Shown one piece after another: positions 11,666 through 21,625 of a stretch of DNA of 64,000 nt (position 1 is the stretch's first letter; every line of letters begins with the position of its first letter). Made by a program: the position numbers and the translations under genes. The notes beneath the pieces were generated by a model. That model was not told the origin of the DNA. It saw only the letters and a program-made list of their open reading frames with translations, and did not search any database. Source of the DNA: Ligustrum vulgare (taxonomy: Eukaryota > Streptophyta > Magnoliopsida > Lamiales > Oleaceae); NCBI GenBank assembly GCA_963555705.1, contig OY743179.1:22080692-22144691 (forward strand), read 5' to 3'.

Positions 11666-12178
11666 GTTTGGATCATTGCTATGAAATCAATCTCACAAGA
11701 TTGTTATGGGTTCCATATGATATGTTTATGATTATGCTAAGGGGACCGGAGTTTAGTAGCGCTACACATAAGAATTCTTGCCATTTAAGTTCGGTAAAAT
11801 TCTTGTGTCTCCCTATGTTTATGAGTATTTCGATCCTATCCTATGTTATGATGAAAATGATCCATATGCTTTCAAAAGAAAATTTATGCTTGGTATACTT
11901 ACTGAGATTTTATAAATCTCACTCCACGATATTTACCATTTTCAGATAATTGAAGGTTCGAGGCGGTCAACATGGAAGTGGCAAAAGTGGTTAAGATTGA
12001 TGAGATAATTATGTTGAACTTTATGTAAGAAAATTATGTTCTATTTTTATTCACAAATAAAATTATGGGATTCTAATTATTCTTTTGAATAATTTTACAT
12101 TTCTATTTAAGTCTCGATAATATGATATGAGTCACTTTTAGTGGCACTCGAATGGTCGAGAATTCGGGTCGTCACAGT

Positions 12179-12189
12179 TGGTATCAGAG
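12179..12189 (+). promoter_or_regulatory. Primer binding site (tRNA-iMet type)
   Basis: TGGTATCAGAG follows the LTR1 end after two bases. It is the standard plant retroelement primer site complementary to the 3' end of initiator methionine tRNA, and it fixes the element's orientation as plus. Confidence 0.9.
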
Positions 12190-12398
12190 AAAAGAGTTTT
12201 AAAAACGATTCTGTAGATTTTTGAAATTTTATTTCTTTAAAAAAAAAAAAAAATCACTAATCACGTGAACAGTAAAACGACGTGCTATTCATTATGAACA
12301 GTGAACGAAATCACTATTCATTATAAAAAAAAAAGTTGAATTTTCACATGTCAAGTATGGTTATGATTTTGAAAAGCATGATGAAATTTGATGTGCGA

Positions 12399-12445
12399 AT
12401 TTCAAGGACAAAATTCATTTTAAGCAAGGGAGTTTGTAATGTCCT
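12399..12445 (+). other. Fossil polypurine-tract/LTR junction inside internal 1
   Basis: The stretch TTTCAAGGACAAAATTC...AAGCAAGGGAGTTTGTAATGTCC closely parallels the real 3' junction at 16838-16878 (GAGGACGAAATT...AAGGGGGCAAGTTTGTAGCGACC). A different LTR start therefore appears to lie 250 bases after the primer site. This suggests that internal 1 is a chimera of two elements. Confidence 0.5.
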
Positions 12446-13935
12446 GAAAATTTTATGGAATATAATTAGTTAGTGATATGATGTTTATATTGATGTCTTT
12501 GATAAATTTCTAGAAGTTCGGGGACTAAAGGAAAAATAAGATTTGACGATAAATTTTATTTGGGTTAAGTTATTAATTATTGATGGGGAGATAATTACTA
12601 TATCGATATTGGATTTGTTTTGAAGACTGTGATTAATTAGGAATTATGATTCAAGAAAATGTTGATTTGGATACAACCACATTAAATTATTGTTGATTAA
12701 AGGAAAATAAGATTATATGAAATATTTTAACTCATCACTCTACTATGTCACTCTCCACGTATTGACTCCTCGAACCAGGTATGTTATATGCTTTGCAAGT
12801 CATTTACGATTTTATTAAGACATGTTAAGTATGAAATCTTCATATGTTATGAATCTTTATGTGTTACACATAATATACATGTCAAGTATGATATAAATTG
12901 ATAGAAGACTCAATTTTTTTATTCTTTTCAATGTAGAATCATGAGACAGAGAGGATATTTATATGAATTTTGGTGCATATTAAGCTTAGTAAGATTGACT
13001 CAATTAGAAATTAAGTTGGGTTGTAACTTTTGCCCAAAATATATGGAATAATATATTAAACAAACAAAATTGATAATGAATTCGTACAATAATTTATCCC
13101 TTTATCACTACCTTTGTGTAAAAACAAGGGAAAAACTGTGGATGGTTATTAGTACTTCCTCTTCAAGTTTCAATTTTCGGTTCAATAATTTATCCCTTTA
13201 TCACTACCTTTGCTTAAAAGCAAGGAAAAACTGTGGATGATTATTGGTACCACTCTTCAAGTTTCAATTCTGAAAAAAAAAAATTCGGAAAGAAAGAAAG
13301 AGAACGGGTGTTGAGCATAATGGGAATAATATGACTTAAGAATGATTTTCAAAATAATTGTTGTCCTCGAGTTTAGAAATGATGAACCTTAAATGGACTT
13401 TGCATAATTGATTTTAGACATGGCACTAAGTATAAGAAGTCAACAGAAATGATTAGAAATATGTTCAGATTATCTATCATTTAGATTTAATGAGAAATAG
13501 CGAGCCAATTTTATGAAGTTTTATGAGATGTTAAGATTATAAGTGATATGATTTTAATGAGACTTTTATGAGAAGCATTATGAAGTTAGAGATTTAAAGA
13601 TTTGGTTATTGGGAATTAAGTAATGGCTATTATGTTGAGTAAGTGAATTATGCCTCTATATTGAAGAGAAATTTATTATGAACTTTGGCCTTGTGATTAA
13701 ATTTTGGGAATATGATTTATGACTTATAAATATAAGTATGAGTAATCTTTTGAGCCAATTAAGGTATTGAAGGAAGTGATATTGTGATATTGACGACTAT
13801 GATTTGAAATTTCTATGTTGAGGAATTATGAATTGATTTTCTGGAATATTTTTTTTGATGATATTGAAGTGTTGGAATCGTTTTCAATATTTTTAGATCG
13901 TTGTGATCAAATGTGGAATTATTTATTATTGTGAG
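12446..13935. other. Internal 1, non-coding part
   Basis: No gag-pol remnant was recognised on either strand. A direct duplication of roughly 100 bp lies at 13078-13265, with both copies containing AATTTATCCCTTTATCACTA and TCTTCAAGTTTCAATT. The rest is AT-rich. Confidence 0.5.
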
Positions 13936-14213
13936 TTATGAAGTATGCTTACGGTTTGAATAAGTCCAAATTTCAAAGGAAACTCTGCTTAGAATTTTAT
14001 CGTTTGGAATTAAGAGCATAGTATGGTATGCAATCACTAAGAGAATTGAGGTTAGACATGCAAATTCATTTACATCACAAACGAGATTTAGTAGATGATA
14101 ACAGAGATATTTATTATTTTCTCGTAAGGAGAACACACAAGCATCACATTGGAAAGAAATACATGAAACACGCAAAAGCAAAAGAAAGCAACATGGGAAA
14201 TTCCTCAAATTGA

Positions 14214-14430
14214 GAGATGTGTTTCCGGAGTAGCCGTATCCTACCACCTCTGACCTTTTGAGGAAATAAAGAAACCTTCAAAGAGGTGTGTTTCGAGAGT
14301 AAGAATACTCCGTAATCTACCACCTGGAACCTTTGAGGTACACACAAGATTTAAACATTAAGGAAATCCTAGGAAATTAGAGGGGTGTCTCGAGAGTAAG
14401 AATACTCCGTACTCTACCCCCACCTATTCT
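14214..14430. repeat. Three diverged repeat units downstream of LOG
   Basis: Three units start at about 14215, 14283 and 14379. Each contains GTGT(T/C)TC, then a version of GAGAGTAAGAATACTCCGTA, then CTACC. They lie just past the LOG stop codon on the LOG strand, so they would be in its 3' untranslated region. Each unit can form a small stem between AGAGTA and TACTCT. Their function is unknown. Confidence 0.6.
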
Positions 14431-14435
14431 AAGAT

Positions 14436-15089
14436 TCATAAAGTTAAGTTTACATTAACCGGACTCCATTTTCGCTTGATTCCCCTTCCTTGCGACCAAT
14501 CTATCTTAACCCCTGCTGGATCTTGTATTGAGATATATGACTGCAGCTTATCCAGTAGTTCATCAATAGTAGGAGCAGAAATAAGGAGTCTTCTGGAAAA
14601 TGGAGAGATGAATCCCTGTTCCACAGCATAATCAAGAAAGGTTAACAAGCCATCAAAGAAATTGTTAACATTCAGAAGCCCAATAGGCTTAGTATGGAGA
14701 TCTAGTTGAGCCCACGAGGTAATGTTAAAGATTTCTTCTAAGGTACCAAAACCTCCGGGCAGGGCTATAAAGGCATCAGAACCATATAGCATACAAGTTA
14801 TGCGTTCATGGATGGATAAGGTTTGAACTTCATGCCCTCGTGTTTTTCCTGCAACATCTACCAAAGGGACAGGTATGACACCGATTACTTTTGATTTCTC
14901 TGCAAGAGCAGATTGGGAAACACAACCCATTAGACCACTGCTACCACCCCCATACACAAGAGTGATACCTTTTTCCCCCAGTTTCTTTCCAAGATCTACG
15001 GCCGCTTCTAGATAACTGAAGCCTTTCCCCACTTTTGATCCACAAAATACACAAATAGTTTTGATCTGTCGAAGTTTTGGTGCTTCCAT
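14436..15089 (-). CDS. LOG: LOG-type cytokinin phosphoribohydrolase in retroelement
   Basis: This intact 217-aa ORF belongs to the LOG (lysine decarboxylase-like) family, which releases active cytokinin bases from cytokinin riboside 5'-monophosphates. Visible motifs are FCGS (15-18), YGGGSSGLMG (46-55) and the hallmark PGGFGTLEE (111-119), followed by SWAQL and KPIGLLNV. The length is normal. The usual Arg-Lys substrate pair (HERK) is Arg96-Ile97 here, so activity could be altered. Plant LOG genes have several introns and this copy has none, indicating capture through RNA. It runs antisense to the host LTR element, 296 bases downstream of the virus-like ORF on the same strand. The start has a strong context (AAGATGG) and a CTTTAAATAG box lies about 75-84 bases upstream. 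The family is certain; activity is inferred. Confidence 0.93.
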   Translation of the reverse strand: MEAPKLRQIKTICVFCGSKVGKGFSYLEAAVDLGKKLGEKGITLVYGGGSSGLMGCVSQSALAEKSKVIGVIPVPLVDVAGKTRGHEVQTLSIHERITCMLYGSDAFIALPGGFGTLEEIFNITSWAQLDLHTKPIGLLNVNNFFDGLLTFLDYAVEQGFISPFSRRLLISAPTIDELLDKLQSYISIQDPAGVKIDWSQGRGIKRKWSPVNVNLTL

Positions 15090-15163
15090 CTTTGATAGTA
15101 TAGAAGAGAAAACTTACGAAGAAGATGTGATTTTGGGATGCCTGAACTATGAAATATGTTTGG

Positions 15164-15173
15164 CTATTTAAAG
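15164..15173 (-). promoter_or_regulatory. TATA-like box upstream of LOG
   Basis: CTTTAAATAG on the minus strand lies 75-84 bases before the LOG ATG, followed by a pyrimidine-rich leader (CTTCTTCGT...TTTTCTCTTC) as in plant 5' UTRs. The same box precedes the neighbouring ORF and occurs in the LTR. TTGAC (W-box-like) motifs occur on the plus strand at about 15223 and 15244. This is inference only. Confidence 0.4.
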
Positions 15174-15385
15174 CCGGAAAAATTTACTGTTTTTGATTGA
15201 TTATGAAAAAGTAAAGATTTACTTTTGACAAAATCGGCCAACTTTTGACTATTTTACCAAAGATATCACCTTTCGGTGATTTATTTCCAGCTTTATCAAA
15301 ACTCGAGAAAGGAAAATATATTTTATTTCCAAAACGCGTGAAAGAAAACAGCAAAATATTTTAAATGTGTATCAAGAGATTTACC

Positions 15386-15937
15386 TTATATCATTGTTGA
15401 ACTGCCAGAAGCCTCATTTTGTAAAACAGACTGGCAAACAGGATCTTTTGCTATTATATTTTGGAGACTATAACGATTTTTGTCCCCGTTAAACTGAGCG
15501 TATAAGGAGAGAAGTTCACGTTGCACATAACCACTTGGGTGCGTCTCAAGAGTCAGTCGAATATCATCCAAAGACTCCTTACTCAGTCCACCCTTTATGA
15601 ATTTGATTTTATCATCCCGATTAGTAGAAGAATATCCTACTGTTTTGCAACGAGTATCACAGTTCCAACGAGCACATTTGTAGCAACCATTCAGCCTTTT
15701 TGCTTTTCGTTTCTTTGCGAAGGTGCTTTTGCCTAAACCAGGCATGTGCTTTGGAAATGTCATAGGTAATTCACCAGATAGTCGAACCTTTGCTTCGATC
15801 AACCAGCGAACATCTTCTGAAACACCATGAGCCATCAGCAACCTCAATCTTTCGAGTCTTATTCGATAAATTTTCCTCAGATCATTCATTGGAAGACTGG
15901 AATAATACTTGCGAATGTTTGTAAGAATGATATCCAT
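15386..15937 (-). CDS. Virus-like cysteine-rich nucleic-acid-binding protein
   Basis: This intact 183-aa ORF lies antisense to the host element. Residues 70-100 hold a basic block (KSTFAKKRKAKR) followed directly by a C-x2-C-x4-C-x3-C cluster (Cys85, 88, 93, 97), then GYSS and DDKIKFIKGGLS. This order (Gly-Lys/Arg-Ser, basic run, four Cys, GYS, K-x-F-I-x-x-G) is the signature of the 3'-proximal nucleic-acid-binding/silencing-suppressor proteins of carlaviruses and related Betaflexiviridae. It is longer than typical viral members (about 100-140 aa), with extra N- and C-terminal sequence. The start has a strong context (AACATGG). I recognise the family by motif only. A plant zinc-finger protein of another kind is the alternative, but the basic block joined to the Cys cluster argues against it. 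Confidence 0.65.
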   Translation of the reverse strand: MDIILTNIRKYYSSLPMNDLRKIYRIRLERLRLLMAHGVSEDVRWLIEAKVRLSGELPMTFPKHMPGLGKSTFAKKRKAKRLNGCYKCARWNCDTRCKTVGYSSTNRDDKIKFIKGGLSKESLDDIRLTLETHPSGYVQRELLSLYAQFNGDKNRYSLQNIIAKDPVCQSVLQNEASGSSTMI

Positions 15938-15970
15938 GTTTTGATGGATCTAACCTCTTCCCAGAATGAA

Positions 15971-15980
15971 CTATTTAAAA
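15971..15980 (-). promoter_or_regulatory. TATA-like box upstream of the virus-like ORF
   Basis: TTTTAAATAG on the minus strand lies 34-43 bases before the start codon. It shares TTTAAATAG with the box before LOG. With so short a distance the leader would be minimal, so a start further downstream or a different promoter is possible. Confidence 0.35.
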
Positions 15981-16837
15981 GCATTAAGGATCGGAGGGAA
16001 TCCGCGTGATATTGATTCCAGCAAGAAAGCGCGGAATAGAATAATGGAAAAGAGGGAACAAGAGTTTATGCGCCGTTTACTTTCTTGATAAAAGGAAGAT
16101 TTGATGATGCCGGGATTTGAGATATGGAATATTTTCTTGGATTTTGGGTACTGATATTTTGATATAATAATCAAGGTATAGAAATAATACGGGGATACGT
16201 GAAAGTGAAATAAGGACTGTATTGAATCAGGATTAATAAGTTTGTGCAAGTGAAAGGAATACCTTACGGGAAATGTTATGATATTTGAGTTAAGAATTTT
16301 AATTATTTGGGAGATATTTGTTTATTGAATTTTGCAGAAATTTTGGGTTACAAATATTGGAAAGATAAACTGATGATTATGTTGATATGTGAATAACATG
16401 TTTGGGTATATTACATAGAGAATATTCAGGTAATCGTTTTAATTATTTTGGGATATTTGGTGATAAGAAGAAATGACAAATTATTATGGTATGATATGTT
16501 AGTAAAGATTTATTGAAATTTTAGAGATATTAATACGAATATTTGAGGTTACATGATACGATGATAAGTGACAGGTTACATGAGTACTACAAGATATGAT
16601 GAAATATCACATACGATTGGGAATTTTCATTTTGATTCAGAAGAATTTATGAGTAGACATATGTCTATTATTGAAAGAAAAGTTCATGTCTTAAGAAAAC
16701 AAATTGATGCATTTAGTCAAAGTCCAGTGGGTTAAATATGGTTGGGTTAAATATGGTAGCGATGATGCTACATAAGAAGAAGAAGAAGAGATTCTGATTA
16801 AGTGTTCAGAAATCATAAGATCAAGTAAGTTTAATTT

Positions 16838-16868
16838 CGAGGACGAAATTATTTTAAGGGGGCAAGTT
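16838..16868 (+). promoter_or_regulatory. Polypurine tract before LTR2
   Basis: CGAGGACGAAATTATTTTAA leads into GGGGGCAAGTT and then the LTR2 start TGTAGC. This is the plus-strand primer region typical of Tekay/Del-like chromoviruses. An identical copy precedes LTR3 (19620-19650). Confidence 0.8.
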
Positions 16869-18838
16869 TGTAGCGACCAAGAATTTTTACGCGATTAATA
16901 ATTATTTTAATAGAAAATCGTGTCGCTACTATTTCACCCATTTTTATTAAGTTAACGCCACGACGTATTCGTATAGCCAAGTCAAGAAATAATCGAGATC
17001 GTTCGATTTTAAATTAAATTCCGAATTTCTAAAAATATCTCCATTCTCTTGATTTAAAGTATATTAAGTCCAAGTACTTAATTCAATGTTATCCCAATAT
17101 TTATTTATACAAAAATTATTTTTATTATTGAAATTAAGAAAATATATGCAAGCATGAGAGGTTCCATTATATATAATAATTATGAGAATCTTAATTTAAT
17201 AAATATGGAAAAGTATATGAATGAATTATATACTCCATTATATGTAATCATGAAGAGCATAATATTTGTATAAATATGAAAAAGTATATGAATGAATTAT
17301 ATACTCCATTATATGTAATCATGAAGAGCATAATATTTGTATAAATATGGAAAAGTATATGAATGGTTGATAAGATTCCATTATATGTAATCATGAAGAG
17401 CATAATATTTGTATAAATATGGAAAAGTATATGAATGGTTGATAAGACTCCATTATATGTAATCATGAAGAGCATAATATTTGTATAAATATGGAAAAGT
17501 ATATGAATGGTTGATAAGACTCCATTATATGTAATCATGAAGAGCATAATATTTGTATAAATATGGAAAAGTATATGAATGGTGCTTTACTTTAAGAAAA
17601 GGATGTGTTAAAATTAATAGAATTGAATGATTATGTTTACAATATGCCAACTTTATACATCTATTTAAACCCATCTCTTTTACACACAACTCTACACATA
17701 TACACTTATTTCCAATCTCTTGACAAAATCCACAAGTAAGAGAAATTCAAGGTGGTCAAGAAAGTTTTGGTCCATTTACTACTACACTTCATTTTAATCT
17801 TTTAAAAGGTAAGTATATCTTATGTTTTTATGAAAAGTAAGTATGTTTTTATGACAAGTAAGTATATCTTATGTTTTTATGAAAAGTAAGTATGTTTTTA
17901 TGAAAGGTAAATACACCTTATGTTTTTATGAAAAGTAAGTATGTTTTTATGACAAGTAAATATATCTTATGTTTTTATGAAAAGTAAGTATGTTTTTATG
18001 ACAAGTAAGTATATCTTATGTTTTTATGAAAAGTAAGTATGTTTTTATGAAAGGTAAATACACCTTATGTTTTTATGAAAAGTAAGTATGTTTTTATGAC
18101 AAGTAAATATATCTTATGTTTTTATGAAAAGTAAGTATGTTTTTATGAAAGGTAAATACACCTTATGTTTTTATGAAAAGTAAGTATGTTTTTATGACAA
18201 GTAAGTATATCTTATGTTTTTATGAAAAGTAAGTATGTTTTTATGAAAGGTAAATACACCTTATGTTTTTATGAAAAGTAAGTATGTTTTTATGACAAGT
18301 AAGTATATCTTATGTTTTTATGAAAATGTTTGGATCATTGCTATGAAATCAATCTCACAAGATTGTTATGGGTTCCATATGATATGTTTATGATTATGCT
18401 AAGGGGACCGGAGTTTAGTAGCGCTACACATAAGAATTCTTGCCATTTAAGTTCGGTAAAATTCTTGTGTCTCCCTATGTTTATGAGTATTTCGATCCTA
18501 TCCTATGTTATGATGAAAATGATCCATATGCTTTCAAAAGAAAATTTATGCTTGGTATACTTACTGAGATTTTATAAATCTCACTCCACGATATTTACCA
18601 TTTTCAGATAATTGAAGGTTCGAGGCGGTCAACATGGAAGTGGCAAAAGTGGTTAAGATTGATGAGATAATTATGTTGAACTTTATGTAAGAAAATTATG
18701 TTCTATTTTTATTCACAAATAAAATTATGGGATTCTAATTATTCTTTTGAATAATTTTACATTTCTATTTAAGTCTCGATAATATGATATGAGTCACTTT
18801 TAGTGGCACTCGAATGGTCGAGAATTCGGGTCGTCACA
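16869..18838 (+). repeat. LTR2
   Basis: This second LTR is 1970 bp with the same termini and both tandem arrays. It is shared by the full copy and the deleted copy of the element. Confidence 0.95.
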
Positions 18839-19650
18839 GTTAAGAGTTTATGCGCCGTTTACTTTCTTGATAAAAGGAAGATTTGATGATGCCGGGATTT
18901 GAGATATGGAATATTTTCTTGGATTTTGGGTACTGATATTTTGATATAATAATCAAGGTATAGAAATAATACGGGGATACGTGAAAGTGAAATAAGGACT
19001 GTATTGAATCAGGATTAATAAGTTTGTGCAAGTGAAAGGAATACCTTACGGGAAATGTTATGATATTTGAGTTAAGAATTTTAATTATTTGGGAGATATT
19101 TGTTTATTGAATTTTGCAGAAATTTTGGGTTACAAATATTGGAAAGATAAACTGATGATTATGTTGATATGTGAATAACATGTTTGGGTATATTACATAG
19201 AGAATATTCAGGTAATCGTTTTAATTATTTTGGGATATTTGGTGATAAGAAGAAATGACAAATTATTATGGTATGATATGTTAGTAAAGATTTATTGAAA
19301 TTTTAGAGATATTAATACGAATATTTGAGGTTACATGATACGATGATAAGTGACAGGTTACATGAGTACTACAAGATATGATGAAATATCACATACGATT
19401 GGGAATTTTCATTTTGATTCAGAAGAATTTATGAGTAGACATATGTCTATTATTGATAGAAAAGTTCATGTCTTAAGAAAACAAATTGATGCATTTAGTC
19501 AAAGTCCAGTGGGTTAAATATGGTTGGGTTAAATATGGTAGCGATGATGCTACATAAGAAGAAGAAGAAGAGATTCTGATTAAGTGTTCAGAAATCATAA
19601 GATCAAGTAAGTTTAATTTCGAGGACGAAATTATTTTAAGGGGGCAAGTT
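18839..19650 (+). mobile_element. Internal 2, deleted copy lacking PBS and both genes
   Basis: These 812 bases equal the first three bases of internal 1 (GTT) joined to its last 809 bases (from 16060). The deletion corresponds to 12180-16059 (3880 bp) and removes the primer site, the LOG gene and the virus-like ORF. The retained part is identical apart from about one base (GATAGAAAAG here, GAAAGAAAAG in internal 1). No coding potential remains. Confidence 0.95.
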
Positions 19651-21620
19651 TGTAGCGACCAAGAATTTTTACGCGATTAATAATTATTTTAATAGAAAAT
19701 CGTGTCGCTACTATTTCACCCATTTTTATTAAGTTAACGCCACGACGTATTCGTATAGCCAAGTCAAGAAATAATCGAGATCGTTCGATTTTAAATTAAA
19801 TTCCGAATTTCTAAAAATATCTCCATTCTCTTGATTTAAAGTATATTAAGTCCAAGTACTTAATTCAATGTTATCCCAATATTTATTTATACAAAAATTA
19901 TTTTTATTATTGAAATTAAGAAAATATATGCAAGCATGAGAGGTTCCATTATATATAATAATTATGAGAATCTTAATTTAATAAATATGGAAAAGTATAT
20001 GAATGAATTATATACTCCATTATATGTAATCATGAAGAGCATAATATTTGTATAAATATGAAAAAGTATATGAATGAATTATATACTCCATTATATGTAA
20101 TCATGAAGAGCATAATATTTGTATAAATATGGAAAAGTATATGAATGGTTGATAAGATTCCATTATATGTAATCATGAAGAGCATAATATTTGTATAAAT
20201 ATGGAAAAGTATATGAATGGTTGATAAGACTCCATTATATGTAATCATGAAGAGCATAATATTTGTATAAATATGGAAAAGTATATGAATGGTTGATAAG
20301 ACTCCATTATATGTAATCATGAAGAGCATAATATTTGTATAAATATGGAAAAGTATATGAATGGTGCTTTACTTTAAGAAAAGGATGTGTTAAAATTAAT
20401 AGAATTGAATGATTATGTTTACAATATGCCAACTTTATACATCTATTTAAACCCATCTCTTTTACACACAACTCTACACATATACACTTATTTCCAATCT
20501 CTTGACAAAATCCACAAGTAAGAGAAATTCAAGGTGGTCAAGAAAGTTTTGGTCCATTTACTACTACACTTCATTTTAATCTTTTAAAAGGTAAGTATAT
20601 CTTATGTTTTTATGAAAAGTAAGTATGTTTTTATGACAAGTAAGTATATCTTATGTTTTTATGAAAAGTAAGTATGTTTTTATGAAAGGTAAATACACCT
20701 TATGTTTTTATGAAAAGTAAGTATGTTTTTATGACAAGTAAATATATCTTATGTTTTTATGAAAAGTAAGTATGTTTTTATGACAAGTAAGTATATCTTA
20801 TGTTTTTATGAAAAGTAAGTATGTTTTTATGAAAGGTAAATACACCTTATGTTTTTATGAAAAGTAAGTATGTTTTTATGACAAGTAAATATATCTTATG
20901 TTTTTATGAAAAGTAAGTATGTTTTTATGAAAGGTAAATACACCTTATGTTTTTATGAAAAGTAAGTATGTTTTTATGACAAGTAAGTATATCTTATGTT
21001 TTTATGAAAAGTAAGTATGTTTTTATGAAATGTAAATACACCTTATGTTTTTATGAAAAGTAAGTATGTTTTTATGACAAGTAAGTATATCTTATGTTTT
21101 TATGAAAATGTTTGGATCATTGCTATGAAATCAATCTCACAAGATTGTTATGGGTTCCATATGATATGTTTATGATTATGCTAAGGGGACCGGAGTTTAG
21201 TAGCGCTACACATAAGAATTCTTGCCATTTAAGTTCGGTAAAATTCTTGTGTCTCCCTATGTTTATGAGTATTTCGATCCTATCCTATGTTATGATGAAA
21301 ATGATCCATATGCTTTCAAAAGAAAATTTATGCTTGGTATACTTACTGAGATTTTATAAATCTCACTCCACGATATTTACCATTTTCAGATAATTGAAGG
21401 TTCGAGGCGGTCAACATGGAAGTGGCAAAAGTGGTTAAGATTGATGAGATAATTATGTTGAACTTTATGTAAGAAAATTATGTTCTATTTTTATTCACAA
21501 ATAAAATTATGGGATTCTAATTATTCTTTTGAATAATTTTACATTTCTATTTAAGTCTCGATAATATGATATGAGTCACTTTTAGTGGCACTCGAATGGT
21601 CGAGAATTCGGGTCGTCACA
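19651..21620 (+). repeat. LTR3
   Basis: This 1970-bp LTR ends GGTCGTCACA at 21620 and is followed by the target duplication CGATG (21621-21625). A private difference is GAAATG for GAAAGG at about 21029. Confidence 0.95.
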
Positions 21621-21625
21621 CGATG

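Larger units (their letters stand above)
10207..12176 (+). repeat. LTR1
   Basis: This LTR starts TGTAGCGACC and ends GGTCGTCACA. It contains two tandem arrays (71-73-bp and 49-bp units). A TATA-like box CTATTTAAA lies at about 11000. It differs from LTR2 and LTR3 at about 10860 (TT for TC). Confidence 0.95.
10207..21620 (+). mobile_element. Young non-autonomous LTR element with three LTRs
   Basis: The element is flanked by a perfect 5-bp duplication, CGATG (10202-10206 and 21621-21625). The order is LTR1 (10207-12176), internal 1 (12177-16868), LTR2 (16869-18838), internal 2 (18839-19650) and LTR3 (19651-21620). Each LTR is exactly 1970 bp and only about one difference per copy was seen by eye, so the insertion is recent. 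It has a tRNA-iMet primer site and a polypurine tract preceded by TTTCGAGGACGAAATT, as in Tekay/Del-type gypsy elements. No gag, protease, RT or integrase is present, so it must depend on another element. Internal 1 instead carries two intact minus-strand ORFs. Confidence 0.95.

Noticed and set aside
11668..11949. 93-codon plus-strand frame, identical in all three LTRs
   Set aside because: It lies wholly inside the LTR, resembles no known family, and its conservation is explained by LTR youth.
14436..15937. Bacterial contamination as the source of the LOG and Cys-rich ORFs
   Set aside because: Both lie inside an LTR element with an intact target duplication in plant DNA, with no bacterial ribosome sites, and the LOG resembles plant members.
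15971..16249. 92-codon minus-strand frame upstream of the virus-like ORF
   Set aside because: No recognisable domain. It spans the deletion breakpoint of internal 2 and looks like chance.
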